DNA from: Paenibacillus sp. FSL H7-0331
Lineage (GTDB): Bacteria; Bacillota; Bacilli; Paenibacillales; NBRC-103111
Reading direction: 5' to 3'
Length of the DNA stretch: 64,000 bases
Assembly (NCBI RefSeq): GCF_001956045.1
Contig: NZ_MRTH01000018.1
Location: 1 to 64,000, forward strand
Shown: positions 9,762 through 18,748 of the stretch, in pieces
Layout: each line of letters opens with the position of its first letter
Numbering within the stretch: the stretch's first letter is position 1
Translations under genes and position numbers: made by a program
Notes under the pieces: model-generated
Seen by the model: only the letters and a program-made list of their open reading frames with translations
Databases searched by the model: none
Told to the model about the DNA's origin: nothing

Positions 9762-10802
9762 ATGAAAAATTCCAATTCAAACTCAGCTGCAGGCTTAGGG
9801 TGCTTACTGGTGCCTTTAATTATTGTTTTAAGTCCGATATTGTTCTTCATTTATATGATTGATACATACAAGAAAGAGATTTTTTTTGGACCCTTGTACA
9901 TTATTTATGCTTCGATTAAAGTGTTGGTACTGGAGGTACCAGCCTCTAATTTTCCATATGGCGTCCTATTGTTCTTAGGAGTCATACTTTACGGTTCTAT
10001 GATGATTCCAAAGATCCGGAGCCTTTATGATGAACTGCCTGTCCTGATTCCTTTTCTTCAAATGTGCTTTCTTATGCTTATTGCTTCGATTATCGGTTTT
10101 TATATCCTAAACGCTTGGGCAGATAACCAAACGTACGCAAAAGCAGAAGCTGTTTTATTAACCGTTACCACATTTGTGCTGATGCGTCTGTTCATGTCTT
10201 ATTGGTACTACAGCTTTCCAATTAGCACCTTGATTACCCGTGAGGAAGAGCAAGATATTCAGGCCATACAGGTAAATGGCGGCTCTGTCAGTCAATCATC
10301 GCTTCCCCATGGATCGATGCATAAGAACCTTGTCCTGTTTGCTCTGATATTTGTTTTTTTCCTTACGATGTTTTTTCTTGCTAACATCCCTCCAACTTTA
10401 GACACAAATAAGTTGATGAAAGAGCAAATAAGCAGAGAAGCAGCGGCTGGCGCTATATTGTTCTATGGAGAAGAAAAAAATGGTATTCAAGCTAAAAACT
10501 TTGAAGTTCCAGGTCTCACCAGGAGCGTCTCTACAAGAATGTTAATATGGGACTATAACTTAGAGGACAACGATAAAGTGCAAATTTTAGTGGATGGAAA
10601 GCCTATACATGATTCAATAGTGTTGACCAATACGCCTGTAGCTTTCACTGTTCCTGTTCCAAGCGTAATTACTATTAAAGGCATTCAAGACCAGGGAGGT
10701 GGGCTCACATACGCAGTCAAATTTCCGCAAACCAAATATACTTTCTTCAATATCGTCGCTGTGAATGGTGTGAATACGTACACATTGATGCCTACACCTT
10801 AG
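9762..10802 (+). CDS. Membrane protein with C-terminal ectodomain (copy 1)
   Basis: No named family recognised. The 346-residue protein has about five hydrophobic helices (roughly residues 14-35, 62-82, 94-118, 125-148 and 189-210) and then a soluble, probably extracytoplasmic, domain of about 135 residues. That domain has a beta-rich pattern with IWDYN, ED-x-D, VDGKPIHDS, LTNTP, VPVPSVITIKGI and a final NTYTL. The same domain recurs in the next two genes. The pattern (WD..ED.D.V...NG) recalls secreted beta-sandwich domains. It starts directly after the AAA+ stop codon (TAA then ATG), so the two are surely co-translated. Confidence 0.85.
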   Translation: MKNSNSNSAAGLGCLLVPLIIVLSPILFFIYMIDTYKKEIFFGPLYIIYASIKVLVLEVPASNFPYGVLLFLGVILYGSMMIPKIRSLYDELPVLIPFLQMCFLMLIASIIGFYILNAWADNQTYAKAEAVLLTVTTFVLMRLFMSYWYYSFPISTLITREEEQDIQAIQVNGGSVSQSSLPHGSMHKNLVLFALIFVFFLTMFFLANIPPTLDTNKLMKEQISREAAAGAILFYGEEKNGIQAKNFEVPGLTRSVSTRMLIWDYNLEDNDKVQILVDGKPIHDSIVLTNTPVAFTVPVPSVITIKGIQDQGGGLTYAVKFPQTKYTFFNIVAVNGVNTYTLMPTP

Positions 10803-10851
10803 GTAACAACATAAAAGGCTCTTCCCTTTTGAAGATGTTGGGGGGCAGCAG

Positions 10852-11898
10852 ATGAAAAATTCCAATCAAAATTCTGATGCAGGCTTCGGCCTCTTCTTGG
10901 TGCCTATCTTAATCTTTATTCTTTTAAGTCTATCTTTGATAATCAAGTATATTCTTAATAATTACCCGGAAAAGGTTATTTTTGGACCCCTATATTTTAT
11001 TTTTGTATCAATTAAGGTGTTTGTCTTGGAGGTTCCACTCGCGAATTTTACATTTAACATACTCTTTTTGATAGGAATACTATTTTACGCTTCTATGGTC
11101 ATTCCGAAGATCCGGACCATTTATGATGGGCTACCTGTCCTGATCCCTTTTTTTCAAATGTGTTTTTTAATGCTTATAGCTTCTGTCTTCGGACTCGAAT
11201 TCCTGAACTCGTGGGCAGATAATCAGATGCTCTCAAAAGCAGGAGCTGTTTTATCTGCGATTATTACGTATGTATTGATACGTCTCTTAATGTCCTACTG
11301 GTACTATAAATTCCCAATCAGCTCCATGATCACTCGTGAAGACAAGCTAAATAATCAGACAGTTTCCGCAGTTGCCAGCTCTGCCAATACATTAATGCTG
11401 CCCAATGGAAGGATGCATAAGAACCTTGTCCTGTTTGCTCTGATCTTTCTTTTTTTTCTTTTTATTGCTTCTTGTACAAATATCCCCACACCATTAGACA
11501 GTAATAAACTTATGAAAGAGCAATTCAGCCGAGAACCAGCAGCTGGCACTAAATTATTCAACAAAGAAGAGCACAATGGTATTCAAGCTAGAGATTTCAA
11601 TATTTCTGGCTTAACACGGGGTGTCTCAACAAGAATGTTAATATGGGACTTTAACTCAGAGGATCACGATATTGTGCAAATTCTGGTGGATGGAAAAATT
11701 ATTCAAGATTCAATTGTACTGACCAATACGCCTGTAGCTTTCACTGTTCCGGTCCCTGGTGTAATTACCATTAAGGGCATTCAAGATCAAGGAGGCGGAC
11801 TCGCGTATGCAGTCAAGTTTCCGCAAACCAGATTCACTTGTTTTAACATCGTCGCTGTGAATGGTGTGAATACATATACCTTATTGCCTAAACTATAA
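10852..11898 (+). CDS. Membrane protein with C-terminal ectodomain (copy 2)
   Basis: A tandem paralogue of the preceding gene: 348 residues, the same MKNSN start, the same five-helix arrangement and the same C-terminal domain (IWDFNSEDHD, VDGKIIQDS, NTYTL ending). The last membrane segment is followed by ASCTNIP rather than LANIP, so a Cys sits at the membrane edge. A GGGGGGCAGCAG site precedes the ATG and the gap to copy 1 is 49 bp. Strong identity in the helices and ectodomain points to recent duplication. Copies 1 and 2 could form a heteromer, but that is inference. Confidence 0.85.
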   Translation: MKNSNQNSDAGFGLFLVPILIFILLSLSLIIKYILNNYPEKVIFGPLYFIFVSIKVFVLEVPLANFTFNILFLIGILFYASMVIPKIRTIYDGLPVLIPFFQMCFLMLIASVFGLEFLNSWADNQMLSKAGAVLSAIITYVLIRLLMSYWYYKFPISSMITREDKLNNQTVSAVASSANTLMLPNGRMHKNLVLFALIFLFFLFIASCTNIPTPLDSNKLMKEQFSREPAAGTKLFNKEEHNGIQARDFNISGLTRGVSTRMLIWDFNSEDHDIVQILVDGKIIQDSIVLTNTPVAFTVPVPGVITIKGIQDQGGGLAYAVKFPQTRFTCFNIVAVNGVNTYTLLPKL

Positions 11899-11943
11899 AT
11901 TACGCTTACCAAACGAGTTAAATTTGAATAGGAGGATATTGCA

Positions 11944-12615
11944 ATGGACCCAAGAAAGAATGTAAGAAATAAAGAGGCCCCTCAATCCGTACCTCAGAGA
12001 GCAGGTATCGCTTCTCAAGCTCCATTAGTTCCTCTTGAGGAAGAGTTAAATAGTGAGGAAACCCTGGTTCCGAGTAGCCCTATTCCAAATCCTGCCCCTT
12101 CTGAACCCCCAAAAAAACCTAATAAATGGCTGAATTCAATCCTGATCCTGCTTGGAGTAGGTTTGCTTTTTCTTACTATCAACTATGCTTTTAATGAGAG
12201 TACCCCCACCTTAGGAAGTAACGTGATTAATAAAGAGCAAATCAGCAGCCAGGTCGCGGCGGGTACCGTATTGTTCAATAAAGAAGAAAATCCGGGACTT
12301 CAAGCTAAAGACTTCAAAGTTAATGAATTGAAGCAAGGCGGGCCTGCCAAATTGGTCATATGGGATTTTAACGTACAGGATTACGATGAAGTGCAGATTT
12401 TTGTGGATGGCAAGCCTATTCATAATTCTGTTGTATTGACCCATACACCTGCTGAATTCAGTGTCCCGGTACCTAGTGTTGTTACCATAAAAGGTATAAG
12501 TGACAAAGGGGGCGGAATTACATATGCAGTTAAGTTTCCAACCAATAATTTAACTTATTTTAATGTCGCCAATGTGAATGAGATCAATACATATACCTTG
12601 GTACCAGGTCCTTAA
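11944..12615 (+). CDS. Single-pass membrane protein with the same ectodomain (copy 3)
   Basis: A 223-residue reduced relative of the two preceding proteins. A hydrophilic, Pro-rich N-terminus (residues 1-60, with PNPAPSEPPKKPNK) is followed by one membrane helix (about 62-84) and the shared domain (VIWDFNVQDYD, VDGKPIHNS, VPVPSVVTIKGI, NTYTLVPGP end). The start has an AGGAGGATATTGCA site, 45 bp after copy 2. Keeping only the anchor and ectodomain suggests the ectodomain is the functional unit. The Pro-rich tail may contact a cytoplasmic partner, possibly the AAA+ protein. Confidence 0.85.
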   Translation: MDPRKNVRNKEAPQSVPQRAGIASQAPLVPLEEELNSEETLVPSSPIPNPAPSEPPKKPNKWLNSILILLGVGLLFLTINYAFNESTPTLGSNVINKEQISSQVAAGTVLFNKEENPGLQAKDFKVNELKQGGPAKLVIWDFNVQDYDEVQIFVDGKPIHNSVVLTHTPAEFSVPVPSVVTIKGISDKGGGITYAVKFPTNNLTYFNVANVNEINTYTLVPGP

Positions 12616-12758
12616 ATCCGAGAAAGCTGTTCGAGTTCGATTTGAAAATGACATCTATCACATCAAGGAATACAAATTTGTTTTGCAGCATAAGGATTGT
12701 TACGTAGCTCTAATATTTTCCAAATTCTCTGCCTAGCTGGAAAGGTGGTAGTTGAAGT

Positions 12759-14060
12759 ATGTCTGATGAGTTAATCTTACTGGAAAGAACATTAAAAGAA
12801 AGCTTGATTTACAATATACATGATGTGGATGTCCTGCTGAAGCTGGGTGAGATCTACCATTCGAGTGGTCGGCAAACCTTAGCAAAACTCTGTTTTTCAG
12901 CAATTCTCGGCATTTCCAAAGACATCTCTGTAAAAGAAAAAGCGAGGGCTCTTTTATTCCAATCCGAACGACTTGTTCAAACCTATCCAAATCAGGCTCA
13001 AACTACTGAGTTTTTAGATTTACTTATCCAAAAGCTGCTCGCTCATTCAGCGAATGATTATTACTACAATATTGATATGGAACTTTTTGAGCTCATGTCT
13101 GTACCGATTCCTCTGGATCCAATTGTAGTTAATACCGAAAGCGAGAAAAAGGAAATTCTTAAACATTTACAAGGAATTATTGAAATGTATGATCATCTGG
13201 AAGATCAGCCTTCTCGGGATTTGTTGATAACTGTGTTGGCTTTTCGATTATTGAGCAATAAGAAAATAAAGCTTCCTTTAAATACGAATGAATATTGGAA
13301 TCAGAGGCAATCCCTACACAATCTTATTCGTGCCACTGAGACCATTAAGACTAAATATCATGGATGGAGCCTTCCCCTTTTTGATTTAAAAGAAATTGGA
13401 TACGATCTCCGGCTGTTCTGTATTTCCATTGGAGTCAGCGCTACTTTTATGGACCGCCAGTATGAGTACGATAAGCTTGCACCCATTATTAAAGCTAGAG
13501 AATCCGACGTTGTTATCGATGCAGGTGGGTGTTTCGGAGACACTGCACTATACTTTGCTCATGAGGTTGGCGAGACTGGGCACGTATACACATTCGAATT
13601 CATACCGAGTAATTTGGAGATTATGAGGAAAAATCTGGACCTGAATGAACAACTTAAACAGCATATTACGATTGTTGAACGCCCTCTTTGGCATGTATCC
13701 AATGAATTACTGTATTACACGGATCGAGGAGCTGCGAGCTCGGTTTCTTTCTCCAAAACGAACGAATCCAATGATCAAGTCTTAACGATTACTATTGATG
13801 ATTTGGTCAACGAAAGGAACATAACCCAAATCGATTTCATTAAAATGGATATAGAAGGAGCAGAAATGAATGCGTTGAGAGGCGCTATTCAAGCCATTCA
13901 AACCTTTCGTCCGATACTGGCCATTGCTATCTATCATCAAATCGAGGATTTTACTGCTGTCGTAAATTTCATAGCACAATTAAACTTGGACTACACATTT
14001 TATTTAGGCCACTACACCATATATGCTCAGGAAACGATTCTTTATGCGGTCCCGAAGTAA
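12759..14060 (+). CDS. FkbM-family methyltransferase with helical N-terminal region
   Basis: A 433-residue protein. The C-terminal half is a FkbM-type SAM-dependent methyltransferase: VVIDAGGCFGDTALYFA near residue 250 is motif I, TFEFIPSN follows, and DFIKMDIEGAEM is the family hallmark. The N-terminal 200 residues are helical, with a TPR-like stretch (LLKLGEIYHSSGRQTLAKLC). FkbM enzymes methylate hydroxyls on sugars or natural products. Beside a glycosyltransferase, a role in modifying a glycan is likely. The start has AAAGGTGG about 10 bp upstream. It may be read with the AAA+ operon, since no terminator was seen in the 143-bp gap. Confidence 0.85.
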   Translation: MSDELILLERTLKESLIYNIHDVDVLLKLGEIYHSSGRQTLAKLCFSAILGISKDISVKEKARALLFQSERLVQTYPNQAQTTEFLDLLIQKLLAHSANDYYYNIDMELFELMSVPIPLDPIVVNTESEKKEILKHLQGIIEMYDHLEDQPSRDLLITVLAFRLLSNKKIKLPLNTNEYWNQRQSLHNLIRATETIKTKYHGWSLPLFDLKEIGYDLRLFCISIGVSATFMDRQYEYDKLAPIIKARESDVVIDAGGCFGDTALYFAHEVGETGHVYTFEFIPSNLEIMRKNLDLNEQLKQHITIVERPLWHVSNELLYYTDRGAASSVSFSKTNESNDQVLTITIDDLVNERNITQIDFIKMDIEGAEMNALRGAIQAIQTFRPILAIAIYHQIEDFTAVVNFIAQLNLDYTFYLGHYTIYAQETILYAVPK

Positions 14061-14084
14061 GAATGGGAGGAGTTTATATGAGCT

Positions 14085-15164
14085 ATGATAAATGAGCCTT
14101 TGGCTGGCAAGACACGTCGCCTTGCGATAATCGATACTACATTTCCATGGAAACAAAGTGGTTTTCGTTATTGGGAAAATATGGAATTTTATAATCAAAA
14201 GCCTGATACGCTTTTTTTTGCTACAAACATGTATACAGATGAATTTCCGGCACAAGTTTATCCATTCGAATCATTTGCAGCACTCGCACAAAAAGAGGGA
14301 ATTACGGATATCTATTGTGTGTTTCTAAATTTGGTTTTGAGTCTGCAAGGGCGGTGTTATCTCCCTGATGGTACCTATATGCCTGGATCTAATCCTGGTT
14401 TGAACATCATGCCACTTCTACAAGAGCATGGTATTAACCTCCACACGACACTATACCCGGGAGGTGGCTTGGGTCCCTCCACTTCTGATGAATTTCTCCG
14501 TATAGCTTCCCATCATTGCTCAACCATATTTACGAACATTGCTGAAGTATTAAATGTCATTCCCAATAGCATTTATTCTCCGGTAGTGATCAATACAGAC
14601 TTTTACACTTATACTCCTAAATCCACAGTAAAACCCATACAAATAACTTTTTCCGCTCATCGTGCCGAGCGTAAAGGGTTTCCATTATTGGTACAAGTTT
14701 TTAATCAGCTTGATGACCAATATCATCTAAATATCATAGGCGATTGGGAACATGATCTCCATCTACTAACCAATACAAACTATACTTTTTGGGGCCTTCT
14801 AAATCCTGAAACGATTAAGATGATTTATGAGCAATCTCATGTATTCATTTACAGTGGTACTTATGATCAGTTTGCTCTTGATGGGTTTCCTACAACAGCA
14901 GCTGTTGATGCGATGGCAACTGGTTGTATCTTGGTTTCCACCAATCCTCGTAATGACCACTTTGTACTCGAAAAAAATGTGGACTATCTTGAGGTGGAAG
15001 CGGACATAAAATCAATAACAGATACTTTGTTCTGGATTAAGGAAAACTTTCAGCAAGCTTTGGAAATCGGCATTAATGGTGCAACCAAAGTCAAAAATCG
15101 ATTTGATTCAAAGGTTATTGTGCAATCGAAATTATCACATATGTTCAAAACCTCTCACTCTTGA
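14085..15164 (+). CDS. Glycosyltransferase, GT4-like
   Basis: A 359-residue GT-B fold enzyme. The acceptor half lacks clear motifs. The donor half shows ITFSAHRAERKGFPLLVQ near residue 185, NIIGDWEH, FWGLLNPETIKMIYEQSHVFIYSG and ATGCILVSTNP, the usual order in GT4 enzymes. The sugar and acceptor are unknown. The start is odd: the best ribosome binding site (GGGAGGAG, 14065-14072) is ideally placed for an ATG at 14078, but that frame ends after five codons, while the long frame begins at the ATG at 14085. Its 3' end overlaps the convergent acetyltransferase gene by 10 bp. Confidence 0.85.
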   Translation: MINEPLAGKTRRLAIIDTTFPWKQSGFRYWENMEFYNQKPDTLFFATNMYTDEFPAQVYPFESFAALAQKEGITDIYCVFLNLVLSLQGRCYLPDGTYMPGSNPGLNIMPLLQEHGINLHTTLYPGGGLGPSTSDEFLRIASHHCSTIFTNIAEVLNVIPNSIYSPVVINTDFYTYTPKSTVKPIQITFSAHRAERKGFPLLVQVFNQLDDQYHLNIIGDWEHDLHLLTNTNYTFWGLLNPETIKMIYEQSHVFIYSGTYDQFALDGFPTTAAVDAMATGCILVSTNPRNDHFVLEKNVDYLEVEADIKSITDTLFWIKENFQQALEIGINGATKVKNRFDSKVIVQSKLSHMFKTSHS

Positions 15165-15586
15165 GATAAGGTCTTCTTGAAATATACCGCGGAATCATCA
15201 TAACCTATGGCCTTGTAAAAGCTGCCGGCTCTTCTGGTAGCTAGGGCAACCAGTTTTGAATTGCGCTGGTAAGCCTTCTCTTCAACAAGTTCCATTAACT
15301 TCTTACCGATCTTCTTTCCCCTGAACTCTTCTATAACAAATAATTCCTCTACCCAGCTTATGACTCCATTTGCATAAAAAGTTGAGTGATGAAATACTAA
15401 AACATATCCAATCAATCTGGCATCCGTTTCTGCAATGATGATATCTGCATTTTTATCACTTAAGAGATCTTTGAATATTGTAGAGTAATCTTTCATATTA
15501 GGTTTATAGCTTGTCGCAAGACTTGCTGCTAAGCCGAATAGTTCCTCTTCGTCCTGGAGAACGGCTTCTCTGTAATTTATACTCAT
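15155..15586 (-). CDS. GNAT-family N-acetyltransferase
   Basis: A 143-residue single-domain GNAT. The start at 15586 (MSINYREAV) is preferred over an upstream ATG because it follows GGAGGAG. The acetyl-CoA motif EEFRGKKIGKKLMELVEEKA lies mid-protein and SFYKAIGYDDS near the end is the usual motif B tail. It transfers an acetyl group to an unknown amine. It lies downstream of the amidohydrolase gene in the same direction, 76 bp away, so it could be the tail of the monooxygenase cluster, but nothing ties it to that pathway. Confidence 0.85.
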   Translation of the reverse strand: MSINYREAVLQDEEELFGLAASLATSYKPNMKDYSTIFKDLLSDKNADIIIAETDARLIGYVLVFHHSTFYANGVISWVEELFVIEEFRGKKIGKKLMELVEEKAYQRNSKLVALATRRAGSFYKAIGYDDSAVYFKKTLSQE

Positions 15587-15661
15587 TGAACCACTCCTCC
15601 TATCATTACAGTAAATTATAAACATTTTTCAATATTTTGGAAATGAAAAAGAGGGGTTGAT

Positions 15662-16996
15662 TTAAAAACCAACCTCCTCAGTATGTTGAATCCATTCCGA
15701 CAATTGACGGCTGTGATATAACCAACGCGTATCGCGATATATCCATCGGTTCGTGGGCAGCTCAGCGAAAAGCTCGAATGGTGATTGTGCATCAAATACG
15801 ATGAAACGAGCTGGTAAACCGGGCTTTATCCCGTACTGCTTCAGACCGATTAATGACGCTGGGATCGTAGACAGCATACGAAGGAGCGTATGCGCATCAT
15901 CAGCGCTTCCCATTTGAACGGCGTAGCCGGTTAGCAGCCCAATCTGCAGCAAGTCACCGCTTCCGTAGGGATGAAACGGATCCTGCACATTATCCGATGC
16001 GGTCGCAACAGGAATACCTGCGGCCATCAGCTCCTTAACTCGCGTTACACCGCGACGTACTAAACCTTTATCCCCCCTGCCCTGCAGGTATAAATTGGTG
16101 GCAGGCAGCGTAATGACCTTCAGCTGAGCCAAAGCCATATTATCGATAATCGCTGCTGCACGACTCTCCTCTATGGCGCTCAATGAGCACAAATGACCGA
16201 CCACCACTCTGCCCCGATAATCATTACGTATGGTAGCAGCCGCAATCGCTGATACGGTCTGTACCTGAGGGTCATCCGTCTCATCTGCATGCAGATCGAC
16301 GTCTTTGTTATATTTCCTGGCAATAGCAAAAAGCCGCTCTAGATATGCCTCCGGTTCATCAGCAATGTGCGGCGCACCTCCAACTGCATCCATCCCCGCC
16401 TGCATGGCTTCGTCGACAGCTTCCCACATGGCGGGTGTGTGTCCCCGGCTTGGAACGAACAGAACATACTGGATATCGACGATTCCGCTCAAAAGCTCCC
16501 TCGCCTCCAGAGCCGCATGAACCAGGCGAAAAGCGGCTTCCCGACCATGCTCGAACGGGAAATGAACATGCGAGCGAATGGCTGTCGCACCACCCGCAGC
16601 AGCACGCAAAGCGGCTTTATGGATTCGGGCTACAAGCACCTCACGCGTAAATTGTGGAATTGCAGCACTATAGTTACGAATTGCTTCACCGAGTGTACCT
16701 GAGTCATTTCTGACAATTCCTGATGTAAACGCCTTGTCAAGATGCGCGTGAGCCTCAACAAGTCCGGGCAGCAGCATTTTCCCGCCAAGATCTATGGTAC
16801 GTGAAGCTGAGGTGCTGCAAGCCAGCTGTATATCCTCTAGAGGGATACTGCCATGATCCTGAATTATCCCTTGCTGCTGCTGCGGAGTCACTGACTGCCA
16901 GAACCCTTTGGCAGCCCTTAATTCATATAGCTGCGCTGGAGATCCTTCAGCCAAAGGCAATCGTGCATTAATTAGATGCAAGCTGCCCAGACTCAT
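15662..16996 (-). CDS. Cytosine-deaminase-like amidohydrolase
   Basis: A 444-residue metal-dependent hydrolase of the CodA group. All the catalytic residues can be placed: His83 and His85 (HAH), His236 and Glu239 (HADETDD), His268 (GHLCS) and Asp335 (SDNVQDPF). Their spacing is the same as the residues I recall for E. coli cytosine deaminase (61, 63, 214, 217, 246, 313), each offset by 22. The chemistry is hydrolytic deamination or ring opening of a heterocycle; the actual substrate is unknown. It overlaps the preceding monooxygenase gene by 4 bp (ATGA), so the two are translationally coupled and probably act in sequence. Confidence 0.9.
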   Translation of the reverse strand: MSLGSLHLINARLPLAEGSPAQLYELRAAKGFWQSVTPQQQQGIIQDHGSIPLEDIQLACSTSASRTIDLGGKMLLPGLVEAHAHLDKAFTSGIVRNDSGTLGEAIRNYSAAIPQFTREVLVARIHKAALRAAAGGATAIRSHVHFPFEHGREAAFRLVHAALEARELLSGIVDIQYVLFVPSRGHTPAMWEAVDEAMQAGMDAVGGAPHIADEPEAYLERLFAIARKYNKDVDLHADETDDPQVQTVSAIAAATIRNDYRGRVVVGHLCSLSAIEESRAAAIIDNMALAQLKVITLPATNLYLQGRGDKGLVRRGVTRVKELMAAGIPVATASDNVQDPFHPYGSGDLLQIGLLTGYAVQMGSADDAHTLLRMLSTIPASLIGLKQYGIKPGLPARFIVFDAQSPFELFAELPTNRWIYRDTRWLYHSRQLSEWIQHTEEVGF

Positions 16997-18363
16997 GCTC
17001 TGACACCCAGTACTGACCGTGTACGTCCGGGATGCTGGTCAGGCAGATTTGGTCCCTTACCGAATAGCTTGTCACGCAGCACGCCATCGCTGTAATGCTC
17101 CTGTACAAGCCCCCTCCGCCTCAGCTCGGGAACAACAAGCTCGACGAAATCGCGAATAGTGCCGGGGCGTGTAATATACGAAATATTGAATCCGTCAGCA
17201 CCGGTTTGCTCTATATAACGCTCCATGGCATCGGCAATCTGTTCAGGAGAGCCGATTGTCAGCGAAGTTGTTCCGAAAGCATAAATATTCGCCAATTCAT
17301 CTACAGTCCAATGCTTATCGGGATGATCATTCAAATACTCGATGATCGAACGGTTGTTGCTATTTTTGGCAAACTGCAGAAGCCTCTCAGGTCCATAATC
17401 GGCAAAATCGATACCCGACCAGCCACCAAGCAGTGCAAGCAACCCCTCGGTGCTGGAATACTTCAAATAATCCAGATACTTGCGCTGCGCTTCTTCCTCT
17501 GTACGCCCGACAATGACAGTCAATTTCGGGAAAAACAGCAGGTCCTCCGGTAGGCGTCCTGCAGCTTGTGCCTTGCTGCGAATATCGTCGATGATGGCCT
17601 TCGTCGCCTCGGGTGTAGGCGTATTCAGAAACACACCTTCGGCATGTGCTGCTGCAAATGCCCTCCCCCGCGTCGATGCTCCTGCCTGATAAATGACCGG
17701 TGTACGCTGCGGTGAGGGTTCGCATAGATGAATGCCAGGAACCTTGAACCGGGCTCCTTCGTGTCCGATATCATGGACCTTCGATGGGTCCGTATAGATG
17801 CGAGCCTCACGGTCCTGAACTACCGCATCCGCCTCCCAACTCGATTCCCACAGCTTATAGCAGACGTCAAGGTATTCCTCGCCAATCTCATAGCGTTCTT
17901 CCGCAGTGAGCTGATCCTCCAAGCCATAATTACGGGCTGCGCTTTTCAGAAAGGAGGTAACCACATTCCAGCCTATACGTCCCTTGGTCAAATGATCGAG
18001 TGTGGACATTTTGCGAGCTAATGCATAAGGATGCTCATAGGTCGTAGAGCAGGTGACGGCAAAGCCGAGATGCTTCGTCACAGCGGCCATCGCCGGAATT
18101 ACATACGTCGGATCATTGATCGGGGCCTGGATTGCCTGCTCCAGACATGTATCACGGCTTTTCTTGTACACATCATATTGTCCCAGCACATCAGGGAAAA
18201 ATACTGTATCAAAGCCTCCGCTTTCCAATAGCTGAGCAAGCTCCGTCCAATAACTAAGGTCCTTATAGCGATGCCCTTCGTCCTCGGGATGAGCCCATAG
18301 CCCTGGCGTATCCGTTGGGCAGCTTTTCTCTATTGCATTTAAATAGATTCGTTTTTTAGCCAT
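16993..18363 (-). CDS. NtaA/SnaA/DszA-family flavin monooxygenase (paralogue E)
   Basis: FMNH2-dependent, two-component-type monooxygenase of about 456 residues. Family marks are KKRIYLNAIEK at the N-terminus, FDTVFFPDVLG, PYALARKMSTLDHL followed by TKGRIGWNVVTS, YKLWESSWEADAV and LCEPSPQRTPVIYQAG. The ATG at 18363 is preferred over a GTG at 18372 that sits on the ribosome binding site. Relatives oxidise nitrilotriacetate, dibenzothiophene sulfone or pristinamycin. It is the fifth and last such gene in the cluster and is coupled to the amidohydrolase gene. A separate flavin reductase would be needed, and none is visible nearby. Confidence 0.93.
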   Translation of the reverse strand: MAKKRIYLNAIEKSCPTDTPGLWAHPEDEGHRYKDLSYWTELAQLLESGGFDTVFFPDVLGQYDVYKKSRDTCLEQAIQAPINDPTYVIPAMAAVTKHLGFAVTCSTTYEHPYALARKMSTLDHLTKGRIGWNVVTSFLKSAARNYGLEDQLTAEERYEIGEEYLDVCYKLWESSWEADAVVQDREARIYTDPSKVHDIGHEGARFKVPGIHLCEPSPQRTPVIYQAGASTRGRAFAAAHAEGVFLNTPTPEATKAIIDDIRSKAQAAGRLPEDLLFFPKLTVIVGRTEEEAQRKYLDYLKYSSTEGLLALLGGWSGIDFADYGPERLLQFAKNSNNRSIIEYLNDHPDKHWTVDELANIYAFGTTSLTIGSPEQIADAMERYIEQTGADGFNISYITRPGTIRDFVELVVPELRRRGLVQEHYSDGVLRDKLFGKGPNLPDQHPGRTRSVLGVRA

Positions 18364-18415
18364 AACGTACACATCCTCTCAGTTGTTCATGAAATCAGCT
18401 GTAGTTGATTTTGAT

Positions 18416-18697
18416 TTAAGCAATCGTCACACCAGGAGCCAGCTTTAGATCCCATTCATGAACTTCAGCGCTTCTGATGCCTTCTATAATAAAGGGATCT
18501 TTGTTTACCAGTTCCTGTACCTCATCGATAGATTCAGCTCGATATACCGCTACGCCGCCCCAACCGTCCAGTAATCGACCGTTCGCGATCACCGTTCCTG
18601 CTTCTCTTAAAGCAATCATGTAGGCCATATGTGCTGGTGCCACGGTAGGCGCAATTTCCGGTTTGAGCAATTTGGCAAATACGATAAAATAACGCAT
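18416..18697 (-). CDS. YciI-like protein
   Basis: A 93-residue protein of the YciI/YCII alpha-beta barrel family, from MRYFIVFAKL to the EVHEWDLK segment. Marks are the conserved His in PAHMAYM, GRLLDGWGG and NKDPFIIEG. The longer reading from a TTG at 18718 would place the start on the ribosome binding site, so 18697 is chosen. YciI proteins are often small hydrolase or binding subunits in degradation operons. It sits between two monooxygenase genes, and a second YciI domain is fused to rhodanese at 20179, so both probably act on monooxygenase products. No function can be assigned from sequence alone. Confidence 0.85.
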   Translation of the reverse strand: MRYFIVFAKLLKPEIAPTVAPAHMAYMIALREAGTVIANGRLLDGWGGVAVYRAESIDEVQELVNKDPFIIEGIRSAEVHEWDLKLAPGVTIA

Positions 18698-18748
18698 ATC
18701 TTCCCGTATCCTCCTCAATTTATTTCAGCCGTTCCTGCATCCGCTGCA

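Noticed and set aside
12603..12736. A 44-codon open stretch in a shifted frame after the third ectodomain gene
   Set aside because: It looks protein-like by eye, but it has no start codon, and the three ectodomain paralogues end at the same NTYTL-x-P position, so the annotated stop is right.
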